Source of the DNA: Schizochytrium sp. CCTCC M209059 | Taxonomy: Eukaryota; Sar; Bigyra; Thraustochytrida; Thraustochytriidae | Assembly (NCBI GenBank): GCA_000818945.1 | Contig: KN805398.1 | Coordinates: 387,260-451,259, forward strand | Length of the DNA stretch: 64,000 bases | Direction of reading: 5' to 3' | Shown: piece after piece, positions 49,335 through 60,341 of the stretch | Layout of the letters: each line of letters starts with the position of its first letter | Position numbering within the stretch: position 1 is the stretch's first letter | Translations under genes and position numbers: made by a program | Notes under the pieces: generated by a model | Told to the model about the DNA's origin: nothing | Seen by the model: only the letters and a program-made list of their open reading frames with translations | Database searches by the model: none

Positions 49335-51395
49335 CTAGGCGGCCGTCTTGGAGAAAGACATGCAAATGGGGCTGGAGACGCCAGCGAGCGCGAGAATGGC
49401 ACTCGGGAGCGACCAGATACCGTCACCAGCAATAAGTCCAGATGCAACGGCAATGTAAAAGTCAGAAAAGGTCTCCGTGTAGTAACGCTTCCAGATGAAG
49501 TTGACGAGGCTTCCGAGACACATGTCGATGGCGAGCGAAGCGGAAATATAGAACGGAATGCTCATGACGCCCGGAATGGGAATGATACTCTGCAGAATCT
49601 GAGCCTTGCTCTCGCTCATGAAACGAGGAGCCAGATCACGAGTAAGGTTCATGAGCCACGCAGCAAGGAAAAACCCGAGCATGATGGCCGGGCAGTGCGT
49701 CGGCAAGGCTCCAAAGCCTTCAGTGCCCAGAATAGCCATGGCGCGGTAGATCTCTCCGTACGGCGCAGGGTAAGGGCCGTCCGGATTACCGACATCAAAC
49801 GCGTTGTAAAAGATGAAGAAGGCTGCGGGCGAGAGAAAGCAGCCTACGAAGGTACCGAGCAGTTGCGCAAAAAACATGGCCTTGGGGCTGCTACGAGTGA
49901 TGAAGCCAGTCTTGTAGTCCTGCATGAGAACGGCAGCCTGCGAGGTACCGGCAAGGACGACACCACAGGTGGCCAGGCCAGCGAGAATACCAGTGTTGGG
50001 ATCGTAGCTGTAGCTCCAAATGGCAAAGACAAAGATCGCGAGCTTGCCAAAGGTCGAAGACATGTCCCAATCCGTGAGACCGCAAATGTAAGCATTCGCC
50101 GGAGCGAAAAAGGGAATCATAAGGTATGCCACAAGCAGGACAAACCAGTGCGTGCCCTCGTAGAGAAAGGGAATGCAGACGCAGCCGAGAACAAGGCACA
50201 CAAGGTAGCCGCCCCAGGTGACCCAGTGCGGAAAGGAGTCCGACATGAACACACGGTGGCGCATGCGCATCTCCGTCTCCTCGTCCTCGTTGGCGTACTC
50301 AATGTGCACCTTGTTTTTGTTTTGCTGGTGCTCACGGTAGGTCTGGTACGAGATGATGGCCATCTTGATGATGTTGTAAATGCCGTCGCCAACAATGAGT
50401 GCGATGGCGAGGAAAACCTTGTAGCCGAGAAGACCATTGAGGTTGCTGCCAGCGTCCGCAGGGTACCAGTCACCGGCCTTACCCTCAAAGATGGGCCACA
50501 TGATACCCCAACCAATGATGGCACCGACCATCATCGAGTAGTTTACCGAGTGACCACAGAGCATACCGACGCCAATGTAGTTGATGGACCAATCGAACGA
50601 CCACGACCAGTCGTACGCCTTCATGCCAAATGTGGGCCAGGTTGCCAGACCGCAGGAACCATCGCCTTGAAAGAACCAGTCAAAAAAGTCCTTGAAGAAG
50701 CCGACGCAGAACCAGCGGCCAAAGGTTGCGAACTGCTGGTGAGCAAGGCGCCCGTTGTCCGCAAAGAAGCCATTGATCATCACGGCAGTGGCCGTGCCCG
50801 ATGGGTAAGTCAGGTTCAGGTCAACCACAAAGTTCTTGCGCAGAGCGTTGAGTGTAAAGATGCCCGTGAAGCAAATGAGGAGTGCGAAGGGGATCGTTGT
50901 ACCGTAGGTGATCTCGGCAACCTGGGAGGCCTGGCTTTCGATCGATCCCGTGGCAATCCACGAGTTTTTGTCCATGGCAATGTAGTAGGATCCGAAACCA
51001 AGGATAAATGCGGTGCTGTACTGCGCCACGGCGAGCGTCTGGACGACGGTATTCTCTTGCTTGGTGAACTCATACTTGTCGGAGAGCCAGCGACCAAGGA
51101 CCCTGGTGCCGGTGCGGATGCCAATGAAACCGAGGAGACCGGCGCAAATGTTCAGAGACGGGATGACACCAGTGGTAAGGCTCAGCTTGAGGCTGATAAT
51201 GGTCATAGCAAAGCCGACCACGATGCCAACGAGGACACCTCGGACGGTGATTTGCCTGCGCCAGTCGAGATTGCGCGCCACCTCCTCGTCTTCATCAAAA
51301 TTCTTAGACACACCCTCCTCAATGGTGGCGGCCTCGGGCCCTGCCTCGGTCGCTACCTTTGGCGGCGCAGCCGCCGGGTCGTCGACGCCCATCAT
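49335..51395 (-). CDS. YSL/OPT family metal-chelate or oligopeptide transporter
   Basis: Single-exon gene, 686 residues from the ATG at 51395. After an acidic cytosolic N-terminus come about 13-15 hydrophobic segments. Conserved family blocks are clear: LSLTTGVIPSLNICAGLLGF near residue 85, LTYPSGTATAVMINGFF, WFFQGDGSCGLATWPTFG, INYIGVGMLCGHSVNYSMM, GWGIMWPIFEGKAGDWYPA and GYKVFLAIALIVGDG. These match the yellow-stripe-like (YSL) branch of the oligopeptide transporter family more closely than the PTR-type branch. YSL proteins carry metal-nicotianamine or metal-siderophore complexes by proton symport. Substrate cannot be told from sequence; plasma or vacuolar membrane is likely. Confidence 0.92.
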   Translation of the reverse strand: MMGVDDPAAAPPKVATEAGPEAATIEEGVSKNFDEDEEVARNLDWRRQITVRGVLVGIVVGFAMTIISLKLSLTTGVIPSLNICAGLLGFIGIRTGTRVLGRWLSDKYEFTKQENTVVQTLAVAQYSTAFILGFGSYYIAMDKNSWIATGSIESQASQVAEITYGTTIPFALLICFTGIFTLNALRKNFVVDLNLTYPSGTATAVMINGFFADNGRLAHQQFATFGRWFCVGFFKDFFDWFFQGDGSCGLATWPTFGMKAYDWSWSFDWSINYIGVGMLCGHSVNYSMMVGAIIGWGIMWPIFEGKAGDWYPADAGSNLNGLLGYKVFLAIALIVGDGIYNIIKMAIISYQTYREHQQNKNKVHIEYANEDEETEMRMRHRVFMSDSFPHWVTWGGYLVCLVLGCVCIPFLYEGTHWFVLLVAYLMIPFFAPANAYICGLTDWDMSSTFGKLAIFVFAIWSYSYDPNTGILAGLATCGVVLAGTSQAAVLMQDYKTGFITRSSPKAMFFAQLLGTFVGCFLSPAAFFIFYNAFDVGNPDGPYPAPYGEIYRAMAILGTEGFGALPTHCPAIMLGFFLAAWLMNLTRDLAPRFMSESKAQILQSIIPIPGVMSIPFYISASLAIDMCLGSLVNFIWKRYYTETFSDFYIAVASGLIAGDGIWSLPSAILALAGVSSPICMSFSKTAA

Positions 51396-52222
51396 TGTGC
51401 TTTTGTTGGTTGAGCTCACAGCGGACTATGGGATTGCTTCGATCTCGCTGTTTTGATCTTTTGGATTGCTCTCGTTCGAGGTTTGCTCTCGCTCGAGGTT
51501 TGCTCTCGCTCGCGATCGCCGTCGGTGCCGGTCGAAGACGCTTTTCGCCTTGCTCGCTCTGTTCGCTGCCCCCATTTGCTGTTAGTAATTCTTCCAACCG
51601 GTACGCGGAGCGGAGGAACGAGCCGCAGAGTTGCATGCAGCAGAGAGGCAGCTGCTCTGCTTCCCTGGTCCGATTGCCAGCGAACTACTGCTCGCGCAGC
51701 GTTCGGAAGCGAATGCGGTCCTGAATTTCGGTCGCATCCCGCCCTCGGGCCTGCCTTCGTTTCCTTCTTTTTCCCTCTTTTTCCTTCTTCCTTTCGAGTC
51801 CTTCAGTAAGTGAGTTCACCCCGCTGGCATGGCTGGCAGTGGCGCTTCTGCCCAGTGGTGATGCGAGGCATGACGTCGAGGTTTTCTTCTGCGCGGTGCG
51901 AGCGAAAGAGCTCGCGCGCGAGTCCTCGTCGCGCGCAAGTTTTCGTCGCAAAGGCGGCGGAGGCGGTGGCACGGCCCCTCTTCTTCCGTGCCGGCCCTTC
52001 GTTGCCTGTGAGTGTGAACAGCGCCTCTCGCTAGACCGCCTCCGCGCGGGATGCGCCCTCGAGATCAGGAAGCAACGCTGCTCAGCGCTCCACGTGCCAC
52101 TCTGAATCCTCCATGTGACTTTGCACAACCCCTTTTTGACATCCACCCTCTTGCCCTCGGGTAGCCCGTGAGACGCGGCAGGTCAGGTCACTTGCTCCTT
52201 CTTCCTTGGCCACAGCCTCCGG

Positions 52223-52256
<34 letters not shown>

Positions 52257-54880
52257 CGTCCACCCAGTCAGGCCTGGCCTGATGATGCCGGCATGGTCTG
52301 GCGCAAGCACGATTTTCTTCCGCCCTTCGCCGACGAGGCCACGGCAGCAACGCGAATCGAAGTCGATCTCTGGAGCGCTCGCTGCGAAACCCGCGGCCTG
52401 AATTTGGCGCGAGGCCTGCCTGCTGTGGCTCATGATCGCGCCTGCAGCAAGCAGCAGCAGCAGCAGCAGCAGCAGCCTGCACCGAGGTCTTCGTTCGCAT
52501 CAAGACTGGAGCAAGCAAGAAACAGCAATAGCGAGCATCATGCAAGCAACAGCAACACGCAAGCAAGCACAACACTAGTCGGGCGCGGGATTCCTTTCAC
52601 GGCGCGGTTCAAATACCGGGCGTCCTTCTTTCGACATCAAAGTTTCCTGCTTGCTTCGATCGAGAAGAAAAGAAGGCTCCCGCGGGGCGTCCTGCGTCCG
52701 AAGCTCGCTGCCCATGGCGTTCGGAATGCAACGTCAAGTACGTCCGGGCGGGTGCGTGTCCTGGGGCCGCACGCTGCCGCGCTCTCTACGTCCGTCGCGT
52801 CCTGTCGCGTGCTCGAGTTCGTTGAGCGTCATGACAAGTCCACCAACCAACTCGAATCGAGCCACAGTCAACTGCAAGGCGCATACGCTGTAAAATGCAA
52901 GTCAAGAAGAGCTAGCCGCATTTGTCAAGACAAGTCATGTCAGATCTGTCTTGGGCGCCCCTTCGGTCTGCGTATTAGTCAAGACGAGGCACAAGACCAG
53001 CCTAGCTGTATCTGCTGCTTCTGCTTCCTCTTCCGCTGCTGAGCGAGCGACTGCAAACTGTGCTGGTGTGGCCATGCCGCGCCTGTGTCTTCGTCGACAT
53101 CAGTGTCGCTGCATCTCCCCTGCCTCCCAGTCGCCGACGCGGCGCGGGTCTCTCTCTCCCTCCCTCCCTCCCTCCCTCCGACAGGCAGGCAGGCAGGCAC
53201 GATTCGGCACCGCGTGCGGTGCGGCTGCGTCGATCGCTCGCAGCTCTGGAATGAATGAATGAAGGAATGAATGAATGAATGAATGAATGAATGAATGAAT
53301 GAATGAATGAATGAATGAATGAATTAATGAATGAATGAATGAATTAATGAATGAATGAATGAATGAATGAATGGCACGCCGCCGAGCCGTGCCGTGCCAC
53401 CCTCGCAGCATTCGGTGGGAGCGGTCACGAGCGGAGCCGAACCGGCGGCCCCTGGACCGCAGCGAGACTTCTCAGCCCGCCCACAGTTGCAAGTTCGACT
53501 GTAGGGCCCTCCTCTCTGTCTGTGTCTGTGTCCCTATCTCTCTGTCTGTTTGTCTCAGCCGGGAGCGGAGTCAGGCAGAACCGCTCATTCGCCCGCCATA
53601 GAATTTCATCACACCACGCGCCACAGCCGCACCGCCGCGGCCGGGCCATCACATCCATCTCACCTTGACGGACGGTAAATTGCGCTGTGCTTGCTTGCTT
53701 GCTTGCTTGCTTGCTTGGCGTCGTGGCGTGCTTGCCTGGAGGGAATGTGACGACGCGGAATGCGCGCTAAGATTCTTGGATGGTTGCTGAGCCAAGCGGA
53801 CCAGACTGGCTGCTGCGGCGGTGGACACAGAGGTTTCGTCGAGGTTATGAGAGAGAGAAGGCGCAGCGATGGTTGTGCCTGCTTCGCGCGCTCCCGAGAC
53901 GGCGAAACGGAGAGTTTGTCCGGTCTGCTACTGCTACTGCTGCTGCTGCTGCACTACAAGCAATTTTCGGGGTTGCAGCGACTGCTGATTCGTTAGTTTT
54001 CGGAGCGAGCCGGGCAACGCTCGAGAAAGCTCCAAGAATACCGCGTGCTGTCTCTCGAGCCGAATCGGCTGCGCCAAGGCAGTGCAGCCACCACTGCCAG
54101 CAGCACTGCAGTGCAGAAGAAGGCTATGATTTTTGGGACCCTGGCAGCCTTGAAATGTTGCCTCTGTATCAGAATGCCTTTGGGACGCAGCAGCCGGTAC
54201 GGGAACTGCAAACATTCTTATTCTTGAGGTCCAGCGCAAGCGAATTCAGAATAGACTTTGGGCACGCGCAAGCAACTACAAGCCGCAACGCCAAGGCCAT
54301 GCGTGGGGTCGCAAAATGAAGCTGAGCTGAGTGAGGACAGGAGAAAAGGAAAAAGAATGGGGAAAACTGTGCGGGCATAGGTACTTTGAAAATAAAGAAT
54401 GTTTACTTGTGTTGTTGAATTTAGGTGTGATAATGCCTCTCAAGAACTTTCGGGCCAACAATAAAAAAAAATTCGTCTCCAACGCACTCTACTCAAAAAA
54501 ATCGTCTTCTCATTGAAGACCGAGGAAAGAACATTCTTGTAAAATTGAGCTCTGCTGCTGCTTTGCATTCAACAAACCCCAGCACAAGGACGTTCGCGCA
54601 GGGCATCGGTAGCGGCCGCGGTATCGAACTGCGATGGGTGCCATCCTTGAGATCTTCTTCCGCGTTTCTCAGCTCTCTCGACGTTTCGCACTTCCAACTC
54701 GAAGAGCTTCCAGCACGCGCAAAGGACCAGCACGCGCAAAGGACCAGCACGCACCAAAGACCAGCACGCGACAAGACTCGCGCCACTGTGTTTGTTATTA
54801 CGGCACCGTCAACGCGAGTGATCGTTACGCTCCAAGCCACATCGCTTCTTTTCTCGCAACCCCGCTTTCCTCTCTTGATT
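51396..54880. other. Gene-poor region with microsatellites
   Basis: About 3.5 kb between the OPT transporter start and the 3' end of the PDZ-ankyrin gene. Contains (TGCC)n at 52226-52256, a CAG run (52448-52475), CCCT/CAGG repeats (53152-53200), (AATG)n at 53249-53371, TCTG runs (53515-53555) and (CTTG)n at 53690-53719. Open frames (52206-53042 and 53780-54319) are repeat-coded or lack recognisable domains. No gene is called. Confidence 0.5.
53249..53371 (+). repeat. (AATG)n tetranucleotide array
   Basis: About 30 copies of GAAT/AATG with a few single-base variants (GAAG, TTAA). Noncoding. Confidence 0.95.
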
Positions 54881-57694
54881 TTACATGATAAATTTGGTGC
54901 GAAAGTCTGCCTGCCGTCGCCGCGCGGCCTTAATGCGCCGAGCCAATATATGATCTTCAAGCGTTTGCAACCCTTGAAGCCAGGGTTTGGGCAAGAACAC
55001 GCGCGGCATTTCAGGACGCGTCTCATGCGTAACGAGTGCAGCAGCTTCCGATTCCGCCTGTAGTTCCGCACAATTCGTCATCTCGCGAAGGCGAAGCGCT
55101 TTCTCGTGAGCAGCACCCGCCGTGTAAAAATAGCATCGCTGACGTAAAATTTCGCGCGCCTCCGCCAACCGCATATTCTTTGAGATCATGAAATACGCCA
55201 TCAAAATCACGCTCGGCATCAACAAAGCTTCCGAAGCATTTACATCGGCGGCTGCGATGAGAAGGCGTCGCTTCTTCTGCTCGGCGCCCTCAATAAAGCG
55301 AATCAACCTCTACAACAATTTGCTCAGCAAATGCATGTTAGTCCTCTTTGGTCGTAACTCCTCTGATTGAACGCAATCGCACTCATGTTCCCGCTACCGC
55401 TCATGCATGCGCACCCCAGAACGAGCTTCTAAATTAAGAAAAAATGGCTAAAGCCGAATGAATGATCGAAATTCGCCGCGCTCAGAGCGTCGTGACGAGC
55501 AGGTCGAGCAGCGAGTCCTACTTACCGATAAATGACTGCTCGTCAGATCTTCAAACGTGCTTATACCGCGTTGGATAATATAGTGGTCCTCTAGCTCTCC
55601 TACCCATTTGAGCCGCGCATCGTCGACGTCGAGCCCCTTTTCTTCGCGCGCGTCAATACTATCGCTCTCTGCCATGTCCTCTCCCTCGGGGCCTGTCTCG
55701 TGCTCCGCTTGCGCGTCACGTTCACGTTGAATTCCTTGGCGCTCTTCTCCATGCGTTTCTTTGGACTCCTTTGTTTCGAGCGAATGACGCTCGCCACGAT
55801 TTTTCAATACATGCTGTTCGTCTGAAACCCCGGAGCGATTCTGATGATTTTTCTCCTTCGACCTAGGTGGTCGTGCCCCATCGCGATCGCGATCTCCCCC
55901 GCAGTCCTTGTTGTTCGCATTCCTGTATCGGTCAAATCCACTGTCGAGGATGAGAATGACAGCGTCAATACTCTTGTTCTCTCTGTATGTATTCTTGAGT
56001 AAAGCTTCACGGCTCCCCAACCAGAACTCTGCACCCCCCTCTCCATCCTCAAAGGCCGAAATGGCGTTTTCTTGGCGTAAAAGCTCGCGAGGATCTTGAC
56101 GACCGATGGGTCGATTTGAGCGAAAGAAATCAAGCTTGTTGCAAGCTCGATTCCGTCTCTTGGTCTCGACCTCATGAAGGGAGCGAAAGCTGTCCCCTTG
56201 ACGCCAAGGCAGGTCCACCACCGCGAGAGTTTCATCTGCAATAACCCAGTCCCCACCGCGAGGATAGACTCGTTGCAAGGGCTCACGCATGAGTGATTCG
56301 TGAAGCAGACAAGCAGTGTCGACATGTTCTGCCTCTCGAGCGATATCAAGGGCCGTCCGGGGAGCGCGCCAGGGTCCAGGGAGCGTTCGCGTGTGAGGCG
56401 AAAGCTTTCCTCGCCTCAACAGCAGCTCGACAATGTTCTCGCGTCCATTTAGAGCTGCATAGTGGAGTCCGTTCCACCCTGCACTACGCTCGACAAGACC
56501 CGCATCGCCCCCAGCGTGAAGGAGTGTTTCTACGGCTCCGATATTGTTGCAAATGACGGCTTCGAGAACGGGCGTACGGCCTTGACGATCGGCAAGATTG
56601 GGGTTCGCCCCCGCCGTCAGCAAAAGTCTAGTTACCCTGTCATGGCCGATCCGTGCGGCAAAGTGTAGTGCTGAAGCTGCGTTGTTGGAGTCCACCTCGG
56701 CGACCTCGGCGCCTTCGTGCAGAAAGAGCTCCACAAAATAGGCTGCGTCATCCTCGCGTGCAAGCATGCAGGCGCACATAAGGGGTGTCCTTCCTCCCGA
56801 GTCGCGCACGTCGAGACGGAGCCCGTCTTGTATTCTGTTGACTACCTGCTCGCGATCCGCTTCCGCGAGCGACGCAAAGAATCCCGCAAGGTGCGCGGCT
56901 CCGAAAGGTTTTTGTAAGATTCGAAAGTGCGGATCGAGTCCTCGGGCGATTGCTCGCGTTTCTTCCGGATCGCTCACGACCGGTGCGCCCCCTAAGCGCA
57001 GGACAAGAGGGAATGCTGCCTCGCGTACGCAATCGAGGACAACGTCAAATTTTAGCCCTTCAACGGCACGATTATTCACGGCAACGAGCCGCAGACCCGG
57101 TCGAATGTCTTTAAACGCGCGCTGCACGCCCGGCGCCACATCTGCGACAAGACCCTCAAAAGTCGCGCCATTCATGCTATCATTGGGTGGGCAGAACCAG
57201 GCGCCGAGTGCAGCACCTGTAGGTGCCGTTGCTTCATCCTCGCTTGAGTTATCAAAGTCGTCCGTATCAAGCAACACCGACTGCTCGTGGGATGGTTTAC
57301 GGAATCGGAGCTGGACGCGGAGGCTTGTGCGCTGATTCGGGGTCGAGGTGTACTTGCTGCGCACAGGAGCCAAGCCATATCGACGCGTTTCGTTCTCTTC
57401 GGCTTCGAGCTCTTCATCTTTTCGCAAGAGGGATTCAATCGCCTCGCGTACAAGACGTCCAATTCGTTCAAATGAGGAGGTTCCAGGCGCTACAAGCACC
57501 TCATCAACCGCCAAGAGTCGGTCACCGACCTCGAGAAGCTCATGGTTTTCTCCTGTGCTGTCCTTGTCGTCCCTCCAACCATCAAAGACAGCACCGCGAC
57601 CCCCGGGCAGCTGAGCAAGACGCAGACCGAGCGTGCGAGACTTGTCCCTGGGCACCTTGAATGCTACCACGAAGTCGTCGTGCGCAGTCTCCAT
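54881..57694 (-). CDS. PDZ-PDZ-ankyrin protein ending in a degenerate dual-specificity-phosphatase fold (two exons)
   Basis: Exon 1 is 57694-55526 (723 codons, donor GTAAGT) and exon 2 is 55309-54881 (acceptor TTGTTGTAG). The 216-base intron joins in phase 0, giving about 865 residues. PDZ-like domain 1 (about 8-95) contains LGLRLAQLPGG and LEVGDRLLAVDEV; PDZ-like 2 (about 165-235) contains GLVADVAPG and IRPGLRLVAVNNRAV. Ankyrin repeats (298-438) include SGGRTPLMCACM, SALHFAARIG, GRTPVLEAV and WNGLHYAALNG. From about 550 the phosphatase fold starts: FWLGSREALLKNTYRE and IDAVILIL, then a disordered, charged insert (about 590-695), then HYIIQRGISTFEDL. After the intron come RFIEGAEQKKRRLLIAAAD, VILMAYFMISKNMRLAEA and LRQR. 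This follows STYX/DUSP order, but the catalytic HC-x5-R loop is replaced by AAADVNASEALLMPS, so it is predicted inactive, a binding module. Confidence 0.65.
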
Positions 57695-58562
57695 GATCTG
57701 CCACAAGAGTCTGGCCTGGGAGTTAGTCCGTCGCGCGACAACGCCCGCATATCCTCTTGCCAAGCTCTTCAATTTGCCGAGTCAAGTGCCTTTTCTCATC
57801 CTCTCTGGATGGATGGTGTGCACTAGCAGGTAAAGCACATCGACCAGGTCATACATACATAATAAAGGCATGCCCTAGCACCCCCAAAAATTGAGCGAAG
57901 GTGAGCGACCAAGTTCACTGGTTCGTTCGAGTTGGCATCTCGGTAAGACTTTTCTGTTGCGTATTGGTTGGTGCGGATAGAGAACTTCAACCACTTCTTG
58001 TTGTCGACGAACAATGCGCATCTCCGGCGGTGCTACGGTGATCGGGCGGGACAGACGGCCACGGCGACAGATGGTGGCACTTGGCACTTGGCACGGGTAC
58101 GAGGAAACTCAACGGATACTTTTGCTATTGAACTGCCGCACGTGGTTTTGCCGCTTCCGAAAAGCTGCGCGTTTGACGAATAAGAAAATTATTTGCGCGC
58201 ATTTAAGGATGAAGAAGACTCCCGGCGCATAGTGAAGGACAAAGCAATCCTCTGGACGGATGGGCTCGTGGTTGAAGAGAACGAATGCTTCGACCATGAT
58301 GCATAGCTACTGGAAACCAATTCCTTTTTTCTTTTATAATTTACCCAAAACGAAGATACTCTCTCGAATCACGCAGTGGAGCTATGTGCGCCCTTCCCTA
58401 CCTATTGTAGAAAAAGATAATGATCGTAGTGTGAATGTTGCCAGCGCTCTATTTGCCGCGTTAAGTTGAAGTTGAAGTTGGACGTGTGAGCTTGAACGTC
58501 TGGAACTTTTCAAATTGCGCTGTCCGTGCAACCGGCACGACAATGTAATAAGATCTCGCACA
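57695..58562. promoter_or_regulatory. Divergent region between PDZ-ankyrin and DUO1-like genes
   Basis: About 870 bases, mixed composition. Open frames are short and unremarkable. No gene, RNA or repeat array recognised. Confidence 0.4.
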
Positions 58563-58805
58563 ATGGCCACAACACTTGCGCGCGAGGTGGCAGCCGTGCG
58601 GCGCGCGAGGGAGTCTCTCGAAGGGGTAGACGTGGCGCTGCAGGCGCTCACAGACCAGCTCCGCGACCTGGAGTCCGCATATGGGCGGATGGAGCAGGCC
58701 AACCGTGGATGGGCCCAAGCCATCGGTAAGCCCCTACCAGAGAACGTAGAGGGCGGTGAGTCGCGACGTAAGCGCCCTGGCCGCCCACCACGGTCGTCTG
58801 CCTGA
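58563..58805 (+). CDS. Small DUO1-like coiled-coil protein with C-terminal AT-hook
   Basis: 80 residues from the ATG at 58563 (context ACAATGG). Residues 5-55 form a helix (LAREVAAVRRARESLEGVDV, then LRDLESAYGRMEQANRGWAQ). By eye this follows the short Duo1-type DASH subunit pattern: a REL-x-x-L start, EGV in the middle, and a terminal W after N-x-x. The C-terminus RRKRPGRPPR is a textbook AT-hook core (basic residues around GRP), which would bind the minor groove of AT-rich DNA. A kinetochore (DASH) subunit that contacts DNA is an attractive reading, but small helices match easily. Alternatives are a generic coiled-coil DNA-binding protein or an unrelated short gene. Confidence 0.45.
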   Translation: MATTLAREVAAVRRARESLEGVDVALQALTDQLRDLESAYGRMEQANRGWAQAIGKPLPENVEGGESRRKRPGRPPRSSA

Positions 58806-59127
58806 TTGCTTCAAGGTAAATAAACTGATGAGACTGTCTGTAATCAACTCCCAAACTCGCCGAAGGCAGTCTTTGACCGAGTGCGTTCTCTGTACCTTGC
58901 ACTGATGATCCAATGGGTCGTGTCTGGCCAGCTCTGATCTTTGAAGCTCAAGGCAAGTCGAAGACGAAGTCAAAGTCGAAGACGAAGTCGAAGTCAATTT
59001 AATTATCCATAAAATTGAGTTGAGATCTCTCGAGTCCCACGCTACCTCGTCACGTCCGCATCATGAGCAAGACGAGACGGGCCGGGCCGGGCCGCGGTCT
59101 CTTTTTCCTTTTTTCCAGCCTGAAAAT
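58806..59127. other. Convergent 3' region
   Basis: About 320 bases holding the 3' flanks of the DUO1-like and cyclophilin genes. A GTCGAAGACGAA-type tandem (58956-58997) is the only repeat noticed. Confidence 0.5.
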
Positions 59128-60243
59128 CTACAGCTCGCCACAGTCGGCGATCTTGATCTCGGCACGGGTAGCGCCGCTGCCAGAGCCGAGCTCGTCCCCA
59201 ATCTGCTGCACAAGCTCCTGACCCTCGACGACCTGTACACACGAATACGAGAACACGAGTGCATGCATGCAAGCGAGCGATATAGGTTGTCAGTTCTTGC
59301 ACGTCAAAAAAGAAAGAAAACAAGAGGCGAGGCCATTGCTTTATCAAGTGAGGCCGTGAACTTACGTCTCCGAAAACGGTGTGGTTGCCGTCGAGCCACG
59401 GGCACGTCACGGTGGTGATGAAAAACTGCGAGCCGTTCGTGTTCGGGCCGGCGTTCGCCATGCTCAGCTTGTAGGGGGCATCGTGCTGCAAAAAAGTTCC
59501 AGTATGAATCATTGTCAAAAAGATGAATAACGATCGCGACACAGGTTAGTCATTGGTTGATCAGACAGAAAGTGAGTAAAGAGAATGACTTACCTTCAGG
59601 TCAAAGTTTTCGTCGTTGAACTTGTTGCCGTAGATGGAGGCGCCACCGGTACCGTTGAAGTTGGTGAAGTCACCACCTTGGAGCATAAAGTCGGGGATCA
59701 CACGGTGAAAGATAGAGCCCTTGTAGTGCAGTGGGGTGCCATTGGGGAGGGGGTCCTTTTCGCCTATTGCATATCAAGACATTGTTTGTTTTGGAGATGA
59801 TATCATCGTTTGTTTTGTTGTGGCGTATTGATGAGTTTCTTCTTCCTGCACGTGACCGAGTCGCTTTTGATCTCTTTACAACGTACCAGTGCAGAGAGCG
59901 CGAAAGTTCTCGGCGGTCTTGGGGGCGACATCTATGCAGGCGCATCCGATGGAGTGATAGAAGTCAGATTTTATGCACGAAGAAAATAACGGGTTCACGA
60001 TCTCTCGATCTCTCCTCATCATCAGATCAGGCGGAGCCAAAACGTACCGGAGCGAAGCTCGAAGACCATGCGGCCCACGGGCTTCTCGTTGACCTCAATG
60101 TCAAAGAAGACCTTGGGGAGCTTCTCGCCCGCGGCGGCGCTGCTCATGGCGCGGGCAGCGGTCGGCGCAGCCATGCGGGTCATGGCGCCGCTGCGGAGGC
60201 CCGAGGCGGCCACGGCCCACATCTTTCCAGCAGAGGCCAGCAT
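59128..60243 (-). CDS. Mitochondrial-type cyclophilin, peptidyl-prolyl isomerase (five exons)
   Basis: Exons 60243-60048, 59931-59887, 59763-59594, 59485-59366 and 59232-59128 join with GTACGT or GTAAGT donors and AG acceptors in consistent phase. The product is 211 residues. The first about 45 residues (MLASAGKMWAVAASGLRSGA, Arg/Ala/Ser-rich) look like a mitochondrial presequence. The cyclophilin domain starts KVFFDIEVNEKPVGRM. The catalytic Arg is in FHRVIPDFMLQGGDF, AENFRALCTG and ANAGPNTNGSQFFITT form the active-site pocket, and the drug-binding Trp is in CPWLDGNHTVFG. It ends with GQELVQQIGDELGSGSG and the beta strand ATRAEIKIADCGEL. The protein catalyses cis-trans isomerisation of prolyl bonds; the mitochondrial form in animals regulates the permeability pore. 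Active-site residues look intact. Confidence 0.9.
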
Positions 60244-60299
60244 CCTTCCGGGTCTTCTTTCCTCTCTCTCTCTGCGCGCTGCTCTCGCTCCTGCTGCTG

Positions 60300-60341
<42 letters not shown>

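Noticed and set aside
52206..53042. 278-residue plus-strand frame
   Set aside because: Built from TGCC and CAG repeats with Cys/Ser-rich ends; no recognisable domain.
53780..54319. 179-residue plus-strand frame
   Set aside because: Partly natural-looking, but no motif and an Ala/CTG-coded core; not enough to call a gene.
54493..55071. Frames antisense to and overlapping the second exon of the PDZ-ankyrin gene
   Set aside because: They are shadows; only the minus-strand frame 55309-54881 has a phosphatase-fold pattern and a phase-matched splice site.
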